Of a stretch of DNA of 9,102 bases, positions 1-6,627 are shown piece after piece. The stretch spans positions 1 to 9,102 of the forward strand of contig CAJPSE010000059.1 of NCBI GenBank assembly GCA_905373185.1, read 5' to 3'. Both the position numbers and the translations under genes were made by a program. A model generated the notes under the pieces. The model was not told where the DNA came from, searched no databases, and saw nothing but the letters and a program-made list of their open reading frames with translations. Origin of the DNA: an uncultured Fretibacterium sp. GTDB lineage: Bacteria; Synergistota; Synergistia; Synergistales; Aminobacteriaceae. Within the stretch, counting starts at the first letter, position 1, and the number at the start of each line of letters is the position of its first letter.

Positions 1-10
1 GCATCCCCTC

Positions 11-664
11 CTATAAGCAGACGACCAGCCCTCCGGGGCTGTCAAGCCCCGGATGCTGTGTCGGTCGCTTATGTCGATGCACGGCACCGTTGCCGCGCAT
101 CGACGCAAGCAGACGCTTCAGCTTCGGCAGCTCGAAGAATTGAAACTCAAACAAATCGTTGTAACAACGATGGTCCTCCAAGTCCAAAACCCGATGAACG
201 GACCGCCAGGTATCCGGCCTGTCCGGGAAAAGGACATACCTCAATATCGACACGAATACCACAGGCCTCAGCTGGTCGTAATCGTCTCCCTTTGAGAGCT
301 GATCGACCAGGCTGCATGCGGAATAATACGTCACGCGCTCAAAAAAACTGCCCTCGTCCAGGAGCTGGACCTCGACATGAAAGATACGGCCATCTCCCGA
401 GCGGGCCAGGACATCCAGAAAAGAGGCTCGGCCCCCATACCTCCGAGGATCGCTCTCCCGGTCCAGGCGCTCCACATCCACAATTCGGCGCTCGGGCCCT
501 AACGTGTCGTTCAATAAACGCAGAAGATTCTCCTTGTTATCCTTCGAGGCGAACAGATACTTGAACAGGACGTCATTGAGCGGGTTTACCCTCCGGAGCA
601 ACCCATCGAGCCCTCGCTCCTCAGTATAAAGTTCCTCTTGCGGCCTCTCTTTCACCTTCGCCAT
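11..664 (-). pseudogene. PD-(D/E)XK (Rpn/PDDEXK_2) nuclease family protein, C-terminally truncated
   Basis: The 217-residue product starts at an ATG preceded by GGGGAGA. The N-terminal part (NPLNDVLFKYLF at about 27-38, then ENLLRLLNDTL) is the characteristic opening of the Rpn/PDDEXK_2 family, often annotated as a 'PD-(D/E)XK nuclease family transposase'. Family members are thought to cut DNA and promote recombination-linked rearrangement. The nuclease core is visible: D84 in SFLDVLA, and E98-x-Q100 in FHVEVQL, matching the D...ExQ/K signature. Family likeness continues to about residue 182 (FQFFELPKLK) and then stops. The last 35 residues are Arg/His/Gly/Pro-rich and not family-like, and the usual helical C-terminal region (family members are commonly 270-300 residues) is absent. 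The break coincides with a palindrome at 73-104. The core could still fold, so it may be a short functional variant, but a decayed copy is more likely. Confidence 0.72.
73..104. repeat. 32-nt imperfect palindrome at the 3' end of the nuclease gene
   Basis: GTCGATGC-A-CGGCA-CCGT-TGCCG-C-GCATCGAC forms a 14-position stem with one A/C mismatch and a 4-nt loop. It lies exactly where family homology of the PD-(D/E)XK protein ends (residues about 187-197). It has no T-tract, so it is not a typical terminator. It could be a REP/MITE-like inserted palindrome or a recombination scar. Confidence 0.6.
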
Positions 665-750
665 CCGTCTCTCCCCGTATTCAACACCCGGGACCGACTA
701 AGAGCCGTCATCGGCAGGCGGGTATCCGTCAATTTTTCTAGCTCAGCCTC

Positions 751-759
751 ATTATAGCA
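751..759 (-). promoter_or_regulatory. Extended -10 promoter for the nuclease gene
   Basis: On the minus strand TGC-TATAAT is a perfect -10 hexamer with the TGn extension (-10 at 751-756, TGn at 757-759). There is no convincing -35, which extended -10 promoters can lack. Predicted transcription starts near 744, giving a leader of about 80 nt to the ATG at 664. Confidence 0.5.
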
Positions 760-804
760 AAGCCCGGAAGGGGCGGGACGACAGGGTCGATACACATAAA
801 GCAT

Positions 805-838
805 AAAAAAACGCCCCCGCTAAGGGGGCGTTTTTTTT
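805..838 (-). terminator. Strong intrinsic terminator after the surface-protein gene, probably bidirectional
   Basis: A perfect 7-bp GC stem, CGCCCCC (812-818) with GGGGGCG (824-830), has loop GCTAA. It is flanked by A7 (805-811) on one side and T8 (831-838) on the other. Read on the minus strand it follows the surface-protein stop codon by about 20 nt and ends in a T-tract. The symmetric tracts allow it to work in both directions. Confidence 0.93.
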
Positions 839-859
839 GTAACGATTGTTGGCTTAAGG

Positions 860-3679
860 CTAGGCCTTTCTCTTCAGCAGGAACAATCCGCCAAGAGCCA
901 ACATGAGTCCGCTGAAGCCCGCGTCGCAACCGCCGCCGCTGCTGGACTTCTTGTCAGATGGAGGCGTGGAGCCATCGCTGACGGTGACCGTGGAGGTGAG
1001 CGTAGCCATCTTGTCTGCCTGGCCCTTCACATTAGCGGTAACCTTGAGCTCCAGCTTCGTGCCGTTGGCGCCGGCCTTCGCGGTCAGCTTGCCGCTTTTC
1101 ACGTCAGCCGTCTTGTCCTCGCCGTTCAGCATCCACTTCACGTTCTCGACCTCGACGTCCTTGCCTTCGTACTTCCAGTCCTTCACCTCGAAGACGACGT
1201 CAGTGCCGGGCTTCACCGTGGTTCCGGAAGCAGGGGTCACGGTAGCCGTCAGCTTCGGAGTTTCAGGCTGAGGCGTGGGCTTGTTCGGGTTCACCGGGTC
1301 GGTGACGTTGGCGCCGAACTCGATGAGGATGGTGTTGCTGTTCTCGTCGAGGTGCGCAACCGCCTTCGTGTCCGCGGGCAGGTCGGAGGTGTCGGACCAC
1401 GTCACGCGAACCTTCGCGTAGTCCTCGTAGTGGGTGCTGCTCTGCTCACGCAGGAAGTGCAGGTCGTTCCACCTGATCGCGTCGTCTGCATTGAAGACCT
1501 TCACCCAACCAGCCTTGATAGCATTGCCGATCTTGCTGGCGTCCAGCTGAATTTCAAGACGGTGATCCCTGTTCTTCTCACCGTCACCGATCGGACGATC
1601 AGTGCCGCTGACGTCAAGCAGGCGGACGTGGAAAACGGGGTTCTTGCCCATGGCGTCCGCGCGAGAACCCGCGATGTCATCGGCATTCAGCACCACGCGG
1701 ATGCGGCTGTCGTCGTTGACCGTCAGGGTCATGTACTTGCTGAAGTCGCGCGCGCCGTCTCCCAGGGAGAGGGTGGCGTTGTCAGGGTTAATCGTGACGG
1801 AGGCGTAAGGATTCTCCTTGTTAACAACCTGAGCGACGTCCATGCTGGGATAGCTGTTCAGCTGCCACACGCCCTTGTTGATCGTCACGATGCTGGGGTT
1901 GCGGATCGTGCCCTCGAAGAAGTAATCGCCCTCATCCCCGGACACCGGCCCGAAGGTGACGGTGCCGCTCCAGAAGTACTTGGCATCTTCGCCCTTCCGA
2001 GGGTTGATGGTGGAACCATCGGGCCCCTCATCGGTACGGTTGTGGATCGTCACATTTTTGAAGGACAACTCCGTGCCGGCCTCCGCCGCAAGCATACCCT
2101 TCGTGTGAACCAGGGTCGTGTTGGGCAGACGGAAGCTCTTTGAGGCCGCAAAGACGCCGCGCTCCTCCGTCCCAAAGCCGCGCTTTTCGGAGGCACCGAC
2201 ATCGACCTGACCGCCGCCGATGGACTTCGCACCGGCGATCTCGAGGACGCCCTCGGCGATCTCGGTCTCGCGCTCCGCACCGATGGTGTTGCTCTCGTTC
2301 TCGATGTAGAGGACCGCATAGCCCTTCTTCGTGATACGATTGTCCTTGTCGTCATCGGAGGGACGCCCATTGCTGCCCGTCAGCTCATTAGCCCTCACGG
2401 AATTGAGGACCAAGTCGAACTCGCCAGTCAAGAGGCCCTTGGCATAGGAATCCCTTTCACCGAGGACAACCGCGATCTGCGGGTAGGAGTTCTTCCCACC
2501 GCCGCTGGCCAGCGTATACTCGTCGGCCTGGAACGTCGCCTTCTCGTCGATGTTGAAGTCCGTGAAGAACTGGCTCTTGTTCAGCTTCACCTTGCCGTCA
2601 TTGGCAACCTTCAGCGGATTGTAGAAGTTGCCCCACTGCAGCTTAAAGCTCTTCAGGTTCGCATAGGCATTCGCAGAGCCATTGTAACCAGTAGTTGTCG
2701 TCCACGTCCTGCCAAGGGAAGCGCGGAAGTGGTCGTGGGTGTTGGCATCGGCCTCGCTCATAACTTCGAGGACGCCGCCCTCAACCGTGGTGCCGCCCCT
2801 GTGGAAGGCGCCGTCAAAGGCCTTATCAATTTCCGTTGCGTTTGAGAGAGCACCGCGAATGCCGCCGTTGATATAGAGGCGACCGTTGCCTGTTTTAACC
2901 AAGCGCACATACTGAGTTCCCGTAGATGCCGTCTCGACTTTCGCGAAGGTATCGTCCCCTCCCTGCGGCACCAACTTCTCATACACGCGCTGGTCGAGTC
3001 CATGACGCAAAATCAACCCCTGATTGCTGGCAGAGGTCTGGGGGACATCAAACGCCACATAGCGAAGGTCGGTGTCCTTAGCAACGGCCGGATCGCTAAG
3101 CCACCCCAAGAAGAAGGGCTGTTTTGTGGCTGCCCCATCCTCGTCGGGGTTACCGAACGTGACGGCATTGGCGCCCGCCACGCGAAAGATGGGGTTATTC
3201 TTGGGGTCACCCAAAATGGCAACCCAGGCCTGCCCCAGCGAGTTGCTGTTGGTGACGCCCAGCACACCCTTCTCAAGAGCAGTGCCGCCTTCGTACTTGG
3301 TGTTGTTGCCCGCCTTAGGGTCGTCAGCGTTAGAGGCCTTGATGATAACCGTACCCGTAGCATCGTCGGCATTGTTGATGACGACCTGCATTTTATTCGC
3401 GCCATTTTGCAAAAGCTTCATATTTTCCTTTGGAGCGATGGTAACGGTATTGTCCGCCGCAGCTTCAAGCCTTAAAGCCTCTACATGTGGCGCTGCGGCA
3501 CCGGTAATACCACCCACATGAGTGCCATTACCGGTGACGATATTAGCTTCACCTGTAGCCAACGTCAGCGGGTCATTACTCTGTGCAGGAAGTACTACGG
3601 TAGAGAAGGCCCAAGCCACTCCCGCCGTCAGCGCGACAGTCAGCGCCAGCAAGCCAAACAGTTTCAGTTTCTTATTCAA
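860..3679 (-). CDS. Large secreted surface protein with PATR-like repeats, Ig-like domain and Synergist-CTERM tail
   Basis: The 939-residue product is predicted to be exported and held at the cell surface. I chose the TTG at 3679 because AGGAGG lies 8 nt upstream and it opens a textbook signal peptide (MNKKLKLFGLL..., hydrophobic to about 20, cleavage after AWA at 24). The ORF is open 70 codons further upstream, but that stretch is compositionally non-protein-like and would bury the signal peptide. Residues about 128-149 and 259-323 resemble passenger-associated transport repeats (LVKTGNGRLYINGG, then GGTTVEGGVLEV, then SLG), so a beta-helical passenger is likely. A Pro-rich linker (about 793-808) leads to an Ig/PKD-like domain (about 809-902). 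The end has SSSGGGCDAGF with Cys918, a hydrophobic segment and KRKA, matching the Synergist-CTERM sorting signal. No autotransporter barrel is present, so anchoring by the tail replaces it. Ligand or role (adhesin, S-layer-like coat) is not visible. Confidence 0.9.
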   Translation of the reverse strand: MNKKLKLFGLLALTVALTAGVAWAFSTVVLPAQSNDPLTLATGEANIVTGNGTHVGGITGAAAPHVEALRLEAAADNTVTIAPKENMKLLQNGANKMQVVINNADDATGTVIIKASNADDPKAGNNTKYEGGTALEKGVLGVTNSNSLGQAWVAILGDPKNNPIFRVAGANAVTFGNPDEDGAATKQPFFLGWLSDPAVAKDTDLRYVAFDVPQTSASNQGLILRHGLDQRVYEKLVPQGGDDTFAKVETASTGTQYVRLVKTGNGRLYINGGIRGALSNATEIDKAFDGAFHRGGTTVEGGVLEVMSEADANTHDHFRASLGRTWTTTTGYNGSANAYANLKSFKLQWGNFYNPLKVANDGKVKLNKSQFFTDFNIDEKATFQADEYTLASGGGKNSYPQIAVVLGERDSYAKGLLTGEFDLVLNSVRANELTGSNGRPSDDDKDNRITKKGYAVLYIENESNTIGAERETEIAEGVLEIAGAKSIGGGQVDVGASEKRGFGTEERGVFAASKSFRLPNTTLVHTKGMLAAEAGTELSFKNVTIHNRTDEGPDGSTINPRKGEDAKYFWSGTVTFGPVSGDEGDYFFEGTIRNPSIVTINKGVWQLNSYPSMDVAQVVNKENPYASVTINPDNATLSLGDGARDFSKYMTLTVNDDSRIRVVLNADDIAGSRADAMGKNPVFHVRLLDVSGTDRPIGDGEKNRDHRLEIQLDASKIGNAIKAGWVKVFNADDAIRWNDLHFLREQSSTHYEDYAKVRVTWSDTSDLPADTKAVAHLDENSNTILIEFGANVTDPVNPNKPTPQPETPKLTATVTPASGTTVKPGTDVVFEVKDWKYEGKDVEVENVKWMLNGEDKTADVKSGKLTAKAGANGTKLELKVTANVKGQADKMATLTSTVTVSDGSTPPSDKKSSSGGGCDAGFSGLMLALGGLFLLKRKA

Positions 3680-3687
3680 CCTGAATT

Positions 3688-3693
3688 CCTCCT
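3688..3693 (-). promoter_or_regulatory. Ribosome binding site that fixes the TTG start
   Basis: Minus-strand AGGAGG, within GGAAGGAGG, is 8 nt from the TTG at 3679. This strong site decides the start in favour of TTG over the ATG at 3889. Confidence 0.85.
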
Positions 3694-3710
3694 TCCAAAC
3701 TCGAATCCAC

Positions 3711-3735
3711 CCTGCGGGGCTCGGGCCCCTGCAGG
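3711..3735 (-). promoter_or_regulatory. Stable hairpin in the leader, just upstream of the RBS
   Basis: CCTGC-A-GGGGC-CCGA-GCCCC-GCAGG (minus strand) is a 10-bp GC-rich stem with a single bulged base and a 4-nt loop. It ends 17 nt before the Shine-Dalgarno sequence. There is no T-tract, so it is not a terminator. It could stabilise the mRNA 5' region or modulate ribosome access. Confidence 0.5.
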
Positions 3736-4131
3736 CGCCCTCCTCCGCCGGATGCATTCCCACCTTCAGCGCGCGTCCGCCCTTTTTTCCCCAAAGACAG
3801 CAGAAAAACGCGGCAGACAAAATCTGTTGTTTCCTGTTATCCCTCCCTGTTGGACGTCCTCGGCCGAGGCCGACGACAGCGCAATGCAACGTTTCTCTCC
3901 CAACCGCTTTGGAGAAAACCGCTGCACCGCCATTCGGATGATCTCATCCGGGCACGGCGGAGCCCTAAAAATCCCCGTCCGCTGCCGATGATCCCTCCCT
4001 TCGTCATTCTCCGCTGCGTCCTTCCGTACCCCTTCGTACATTCAGAGAAAACCTTACGCAGCCTCTCGAAAAGGGGCGCCTGCGGGGAAGATACCCCAAA
4101 TACAAAAACAACACACGCCCTTTAGGGTCAG
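3736..4131 (-). other. Long untranslated leader of the surface-protein gene; no gene recognised
   Basis: This stretch holds open frames on both strands but none has a good start site, recognisable family or protein-like composition. It contains an imperfect inverted repeat at about 3885-3927 (12 of 15 positions pair) and a small GGGG/CCCC hairpin at 4083-4096. If the TATAAT at 4132 is used, this is part of a leader of about 440 nt. I do not recognise a known riboswitch class in it. Confidence 0.45.
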
Positions 4132-4161
4132 ATTATACACGGTGGTACGCAGAGAATGCAA
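4132..4161 (-). promoter_or_regulatory. Candidate sigma70 promoter for the surface-protein gene
   Basis: The minus strand has a consensus TATAAT (4132-4137), with a weak TTGCAT (4156-4161) 18 nt upstream as -35. The predicted start near 4125 leaves a leader of about 440 nt. The -35 matches only three of six bases, so a nearer promoter remains possible. Confidence 0.4.
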
Positions 4162-4373
4162 GCCCCGCTACGCCTTTTTGCCACAGAAAATGAAAAATCC
4201 CACCCACTACGTCGAAGCAAAGCTTGGATTTACAATTCAAATACAACAGTAGGGGCGAGAGGGGTGCTTCATGGATTGAATCAGCGCTTCCTTAAATCAG
4301 CGTCCCCGAAGGTTAGCGGAACGAAGGAAAGGATAAGAAACCCGGACTTTCGCCGTTTTCTCCGGCCCTGGTG
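4162..4373. other. Intergenic region between divergent transcription units
   Basis: AT-richer than the flanking genes. I see no coding sequence I can support. An 8-bp direct repeat, AATCAGCG, occurs at 4279-4286 and 4295-4302 (period 16). The frames that are open here show no family likeness. It separates the minus-strand surface gene from the plus-strand transferase unit. Confidence 0.4.
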
Positions 4374-4379
4374 TACAAT
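4374..4379 (+). promoter_or_regulatory. Candidate -10 element for the plus-strand unit
   Basis: TACAAT matches five of six -10 positions and lies about 32 nt before a very strong purine-rich Shine-Dalgarno run (AAGGAGGAGGA, 4411-4421). I see no good -35. Placement upstream of the transferase unit is the main support. Confidence 0.33.
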
Positions 4380-4410
4380 AGCCGTAAGCCCTAAATGAAA
4401 GCCCAGGCGG

Positions 4411-4714
4411 AAGGAGGAGGAGCCATGGCCGTATTCACATGACGCGTTTCACATTCGCTGCACGGTGTGCACGTGTGCGCCACAGCGGGCACTGCGAATC
4501 CGGCTTCCCGCCCCTGGCCCCTTCCTCTGGCCGGGCTCCCCTCCCTGTAGCCCGGCAACCGGCTCTTCGCACGGGCAGTTTCGTCTGCAAAGGCAAAGCC
4601 CCACCAACGTCCCCCCTGTACCCGGCCTTCACTCCTCGGAGGCGGAGGCTGTGGCTCATTTGTACCCTGCCGTCCCGCTCTCGGGACGGGCGGTTCCGTC
4701 TGGAGGCATCCCGC
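4411..4714 (+). other. GC-rich segment with strong RBS, five-codon minigene and hairpin; possible dispersed repeat
   Basis: AAGGAGGAGGA is followed after 3 nt by ATG at 4425, which opens only a five-codon ORF (MAVFT, TGA at 4440). The next 270 nt are GC-rich with open frames on both strands, none of which looks like a protein family I know; all are rich in Arg, Pro, Gly and Ser. A perfect 8-bp hairpin (CCGTCCCG, CTCT loop, CGGGACGG; 4670-4689) precedes the RBS of the next gene. One reading is an inserted repetitive element that separated an original start signal from its gene; another is a structured 5' leader. Confidence 0.35.
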
Positions 4715-5143
4715 ATGAGTGAAACGAAAAACGTACAAGACGCCGTCCATGAGCCCGGACGACCGGGAAATTCAGGCAAAAAATACGCCGGAAAGGCCGT
4801 CCTCCTGCTCCTGCTCGCCGCGGTGGTCGGGGCCTACTTCATCTGGCCGCCGTACAGGGGCGTCGTCGACTCCATCTTCGCCGCCTTCGCAACCGGCGAC
4901 TTCGCGGCGGAGTCGCCGTGCGGGGCGGTCGTCTCCTACTGCGCGTCGTGCCGCTCGGCCATGCGGACGGGCGGGCGGGAGAGCCTGCACCTCCTGGATC
5001 TGGTCCTCGGAGGAGACTGGACGGGCCGCCCCACGCCCCCGCCGGACCGATCGCTTCGGAGCTGGCTCAACCGCTGGAGGACGAGGCAGAGTTTAGGAAA
5101 GCTCCCCCACCGGTCAGCCCGCGACGACCTGGCCGTGTCATGA
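4715..5143 (+). pseudogene. Deletion chimera: TVP38/TMEM64 N-terminus joined to a CCG-type Fe-S protein C-terminus
   Basis: The ORF encodes 142 residues, with start ATG 4715 preceded by GGAGG at 8 nt. Residues 1-66 look like the beginning of a TVP38/TMEM64 (DedA-related) membrane protein: basic KKYAGK, one strong membrane helix (about 28-44), then a YRGVVDSIFAAFATGDFAA amphipathic stretch. The multi-helix core that should follow is missing. From about residue 70 the sequence changes to VVSYCASCRSAMRTGG and ESLHLLDLVLG. This matches the cysteine-rich (CCG) C-terminal domain of heterodisulfide-reductase-like Fe-S oxidoreductases, with a C-x2-C and the LHLLDL strand. The ORF then ends by ATGA overlap with the transferase gene. 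I infer that one deletion removed the 3' part of one gene and the 5' part of the next and happened to stay in frame. It is unlikely to keep either activity, but its translation may still couple to the downstream gene. Confidence 0.55.
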
Positions 5144-5856
5144 TCTCGATCGTCGTCCCGACCCTGAACGAACGCGCGCGCATCACGGGCCTGCTGGAGT
5201 CCCTGTCCGCCCTCCCCGGGGAAAAGGAGATCGTCGTCGCCGACGGCGGCAGCGCGGACGGCACGGCCGAGGCGGCGGAGGCCGTGCCCGGAGTCCTCGT
5301 CGTCCGCTGCGGCAGGGGCCGGGCCCTCCAGCTGAACGCGGGGGCCCGCGCCGCGCGGGGCGGCGTGCTGTGGTTCGTGCACGGGGACGCCCGGGTCGCC
5401 CCGTCCAGCCTGACCGACATCGAAGGGGCCCTCTCGGAGGGCTGCGCCGGCGGGTTCTTCCGGCTCCATTTCTACGACGCGGACGACCGGTTCATGCGCT
5501 TCGTGGAGCGCACGTCCCACACGCGGGCACGGCGCTTCGGCCTGTTCTTCGGGGATCAGGCCCTGTTTCTGCGGCGGGACGTCTTCGACTCGCTCGGCGG
5601 CTTCGCGCCCCTCGCCCTGATGGAGGACTGGGAGCTCGCGAGGCGCCTGCGTCCGCTGCACCGCAAAGGGCTGATCCGGGCGCTGGAGACGCCGGTGGGG
5701 ACCTCGGCCCGGCGCTTCATCCGGAACGGCCGGCTGAGGACGCTGATGAAGATCCACACGATCAAGGCGCTCTACATCCTTGGGGTGCCGACCGAGACGC
5801 TGCGGACCCTCTACGAGGGGCGCCGAGGGGAGAAAGGACGCGATGCGAACCCATGA
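5140..5856 (+). CDS. Family 2 glycosyltransferase, rSAM/selenodomain-associated transferase 2 (TIGR04283 type)
   Basis: The 238-residue GT-A fold enzyme is complete. Motifs in order: SIVVPTLNE (3-11), the nucleotide-sugar loop VADGGSADGT (33-42), GRGRALQLNAGA (58-69), WFVHGDARVAP (78-88) carrying the metal-binding D-x-D-like site, FFGDQALFLRR (136-146) and the catalytic-loop EDWELARRL (162-170). This order, including the short HGD motif, is that of the TIGR04283 family, commonly found beside radical SAM/selenodomain (ArsS-like) proteins. The acceptor is not known from sequence. The ATG at 5140 overlaps the upstream stop (ATGA), so it is translated by coupling; no good RBS of its own is visible. 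A longer in-frame start at 4918 is rejected because it adds 74 Arg/Pro/Gly-rich residues before the conserved beta strand. It also overlaps the next gene by ATGA. Confidence 0.9.
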   Translation: MISIVVPTLNERARITGLLESLSALPGEKEIVVADGGSADGTAEAAEAVPGVLVVRCGRGRALQLNAGARAARGGVLWFVHGDARVAPSSLTDIEGALSEGCAGGFFRLHFYDADDRFMRFVERTSHTRARRFGLFFGDQALFLRRDVFDSLGGFAPLALMEDWELARRLRPLHRKGLIRALETPVGTSARRFIRNGRLRTLMKIHTIKALYILGVPTETLRTLYEGRRGEKGRDANP

Positions 5857-6554
5857 CGGGGACGAAGAGGACTGAAAAAGGGGAAAAAACCGAGGCTCTG
5901 ATCCTATTCTCCCGGCTGCCGATCGGCTCGGAGACCAAGACGCGCCTCTCGCCCCTGCTGGACGAAGGGCAGAGGGAGACCCTGCACCGGAGCTTCTGGG
6001 CCGATGCGTTCGCCGCAGCCCTGGAGCTCCGGGACCGGGCGGACCTCTTCCTCTACTGGACGGGGAGCGGCCGGCCCGAGGCGTACTCCGACCTGATCCC
6101 CTCCGCCCTCGAGCTCCGCGAACAGCGGGGCCGTACCCTCGGGGACCGAATGCTCGCCGCGGCCGGGGACGCCTTCGAGGCGAGGTACGAACGGGCGGCG
6201 ATCGTCGGGACGGACATCCCCCACATGCGGCCCGACAGCATCCGCAGGGCGTTCGACCTCCTGGCGGAGGCCGACGTCGTCCTGGGGCCGACCCCCGACG
6301 GAGGCTACTGGCTCATCGGCCTCAAAAGGGCGATCCCGGATCTCTTCGACATCTCCGCCCCATGGGGCAGCGGCGGCGTCCGGATCGGCACGCTGGAGCG
6401 GGCCCGAGAGCTGGGCTGCATCTGCGCGGAGACGGACTCGTACCGGGACCTCGATACCCCGGACGACCTGCGCTCCTTTCTGGAGGAACGGCACCCGTAC
6501 GGCTCGGCGACCCGGGCCTGCCTGGAGGGGCTGCTCGGAAGGGGGGCCGTGTAG
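5853..6554 (+). CDS. CofC-like nucleotidyl/glycosyltransferase, rSAM/selenodomain-associated transferase 1 (TIGR04282 type)
   Basis: The 233-residue protein is of usual length. Motifs: ALILFSRLPIGSETKTRL (15-32), the family's version of the FxKxPxxGxxKTRL opening; LGDRM (96-100); IVGTDIPHM (117-125), the metal-binding loop; LGPTPDGGYWLIGL (144-157); and RDLDTPDDL (198-206) near the end. This is the TIGR04282 pattern, distantly related to CofC 2-phospho-lactate guanylyltransferase, so NTP or nucleotide-sugar chemistry is likely but the substrate is unknown. The ATG overlaps the transferase 2 stop by 4 nt, so the two are co-translated and probably act together. The usual radical SAM/selenodomain partner is not in this window. 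The first 13 residues are a charged extension (MTGTKRTEKGEKT). Confidence 0.9.
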   Translation: MTGTKRTEKGEKTEALILFSRLPIGSETKTRLSPLLDEGQRETLHRSFWADAFAAALELRDRADLFLYWTGSGRPEAYSDLIPSALELREQRGRTLGDRMLAAAGDAFEARYERAAIVGTDIPHMRPDSIRRAFDLLAEADVVLGPTPDGGYWLIGLKRAIPDLFDISAPWGSGGVRIGTLERARELGCICAETDSYRDLDTPDDLRSFLEERHPYGSATRACLEGLLGRGAV

Positions 6555-6627
6555 CACGCTTGGCGCCTGTCAAAAACTTTGCCTGCGGATTCCGGTTTCA
6601 TCCCGGACGGACATCAGCCCCGGCATT

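Noticed and set aside
1352..2143. Plus-strand ORF of 263 codons opposite the surface-protein gene
   Set aside because: It is antisense to a well-supported coding frame with signal peptide and sorting tail, lacks an RBS and has no family likeness.
3680..3889. 70-codon N-terminal extension of the surface protein from ATG 3889
   Set aside because: It would bury the signal peptide; the stretch contains the leader hairpin, and the strong RBS points to the TTG at 3679.
4425..4550. UGA at 4440 read as selenocysteine: a small hairpin TGCAC-GGT-GTGCA follows about 16 nt downstream, near 'selenodomain-associated' genes
   Set aside because: The resulting product of about 40 residues has no selenoprotein family likeness and no redox motif around the UGA; the stem is only 5 bp. 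The name of the transferase families refers to neighbours, not to selenium use here.
4918..5139. Longer start for transferase 2 at 4918
   Set aside because: The added residues are low-complexity Arg/Pro/Gly, overlap the upstream frame and precede the family's normal first beta strand; the ATGA start at 5140 fits better.
6555..6627. Terminator between the convergent transferase and aas genes
   Set aside because: Only a weak TCCGG/CCGGA stem and no T-tract on either strand.
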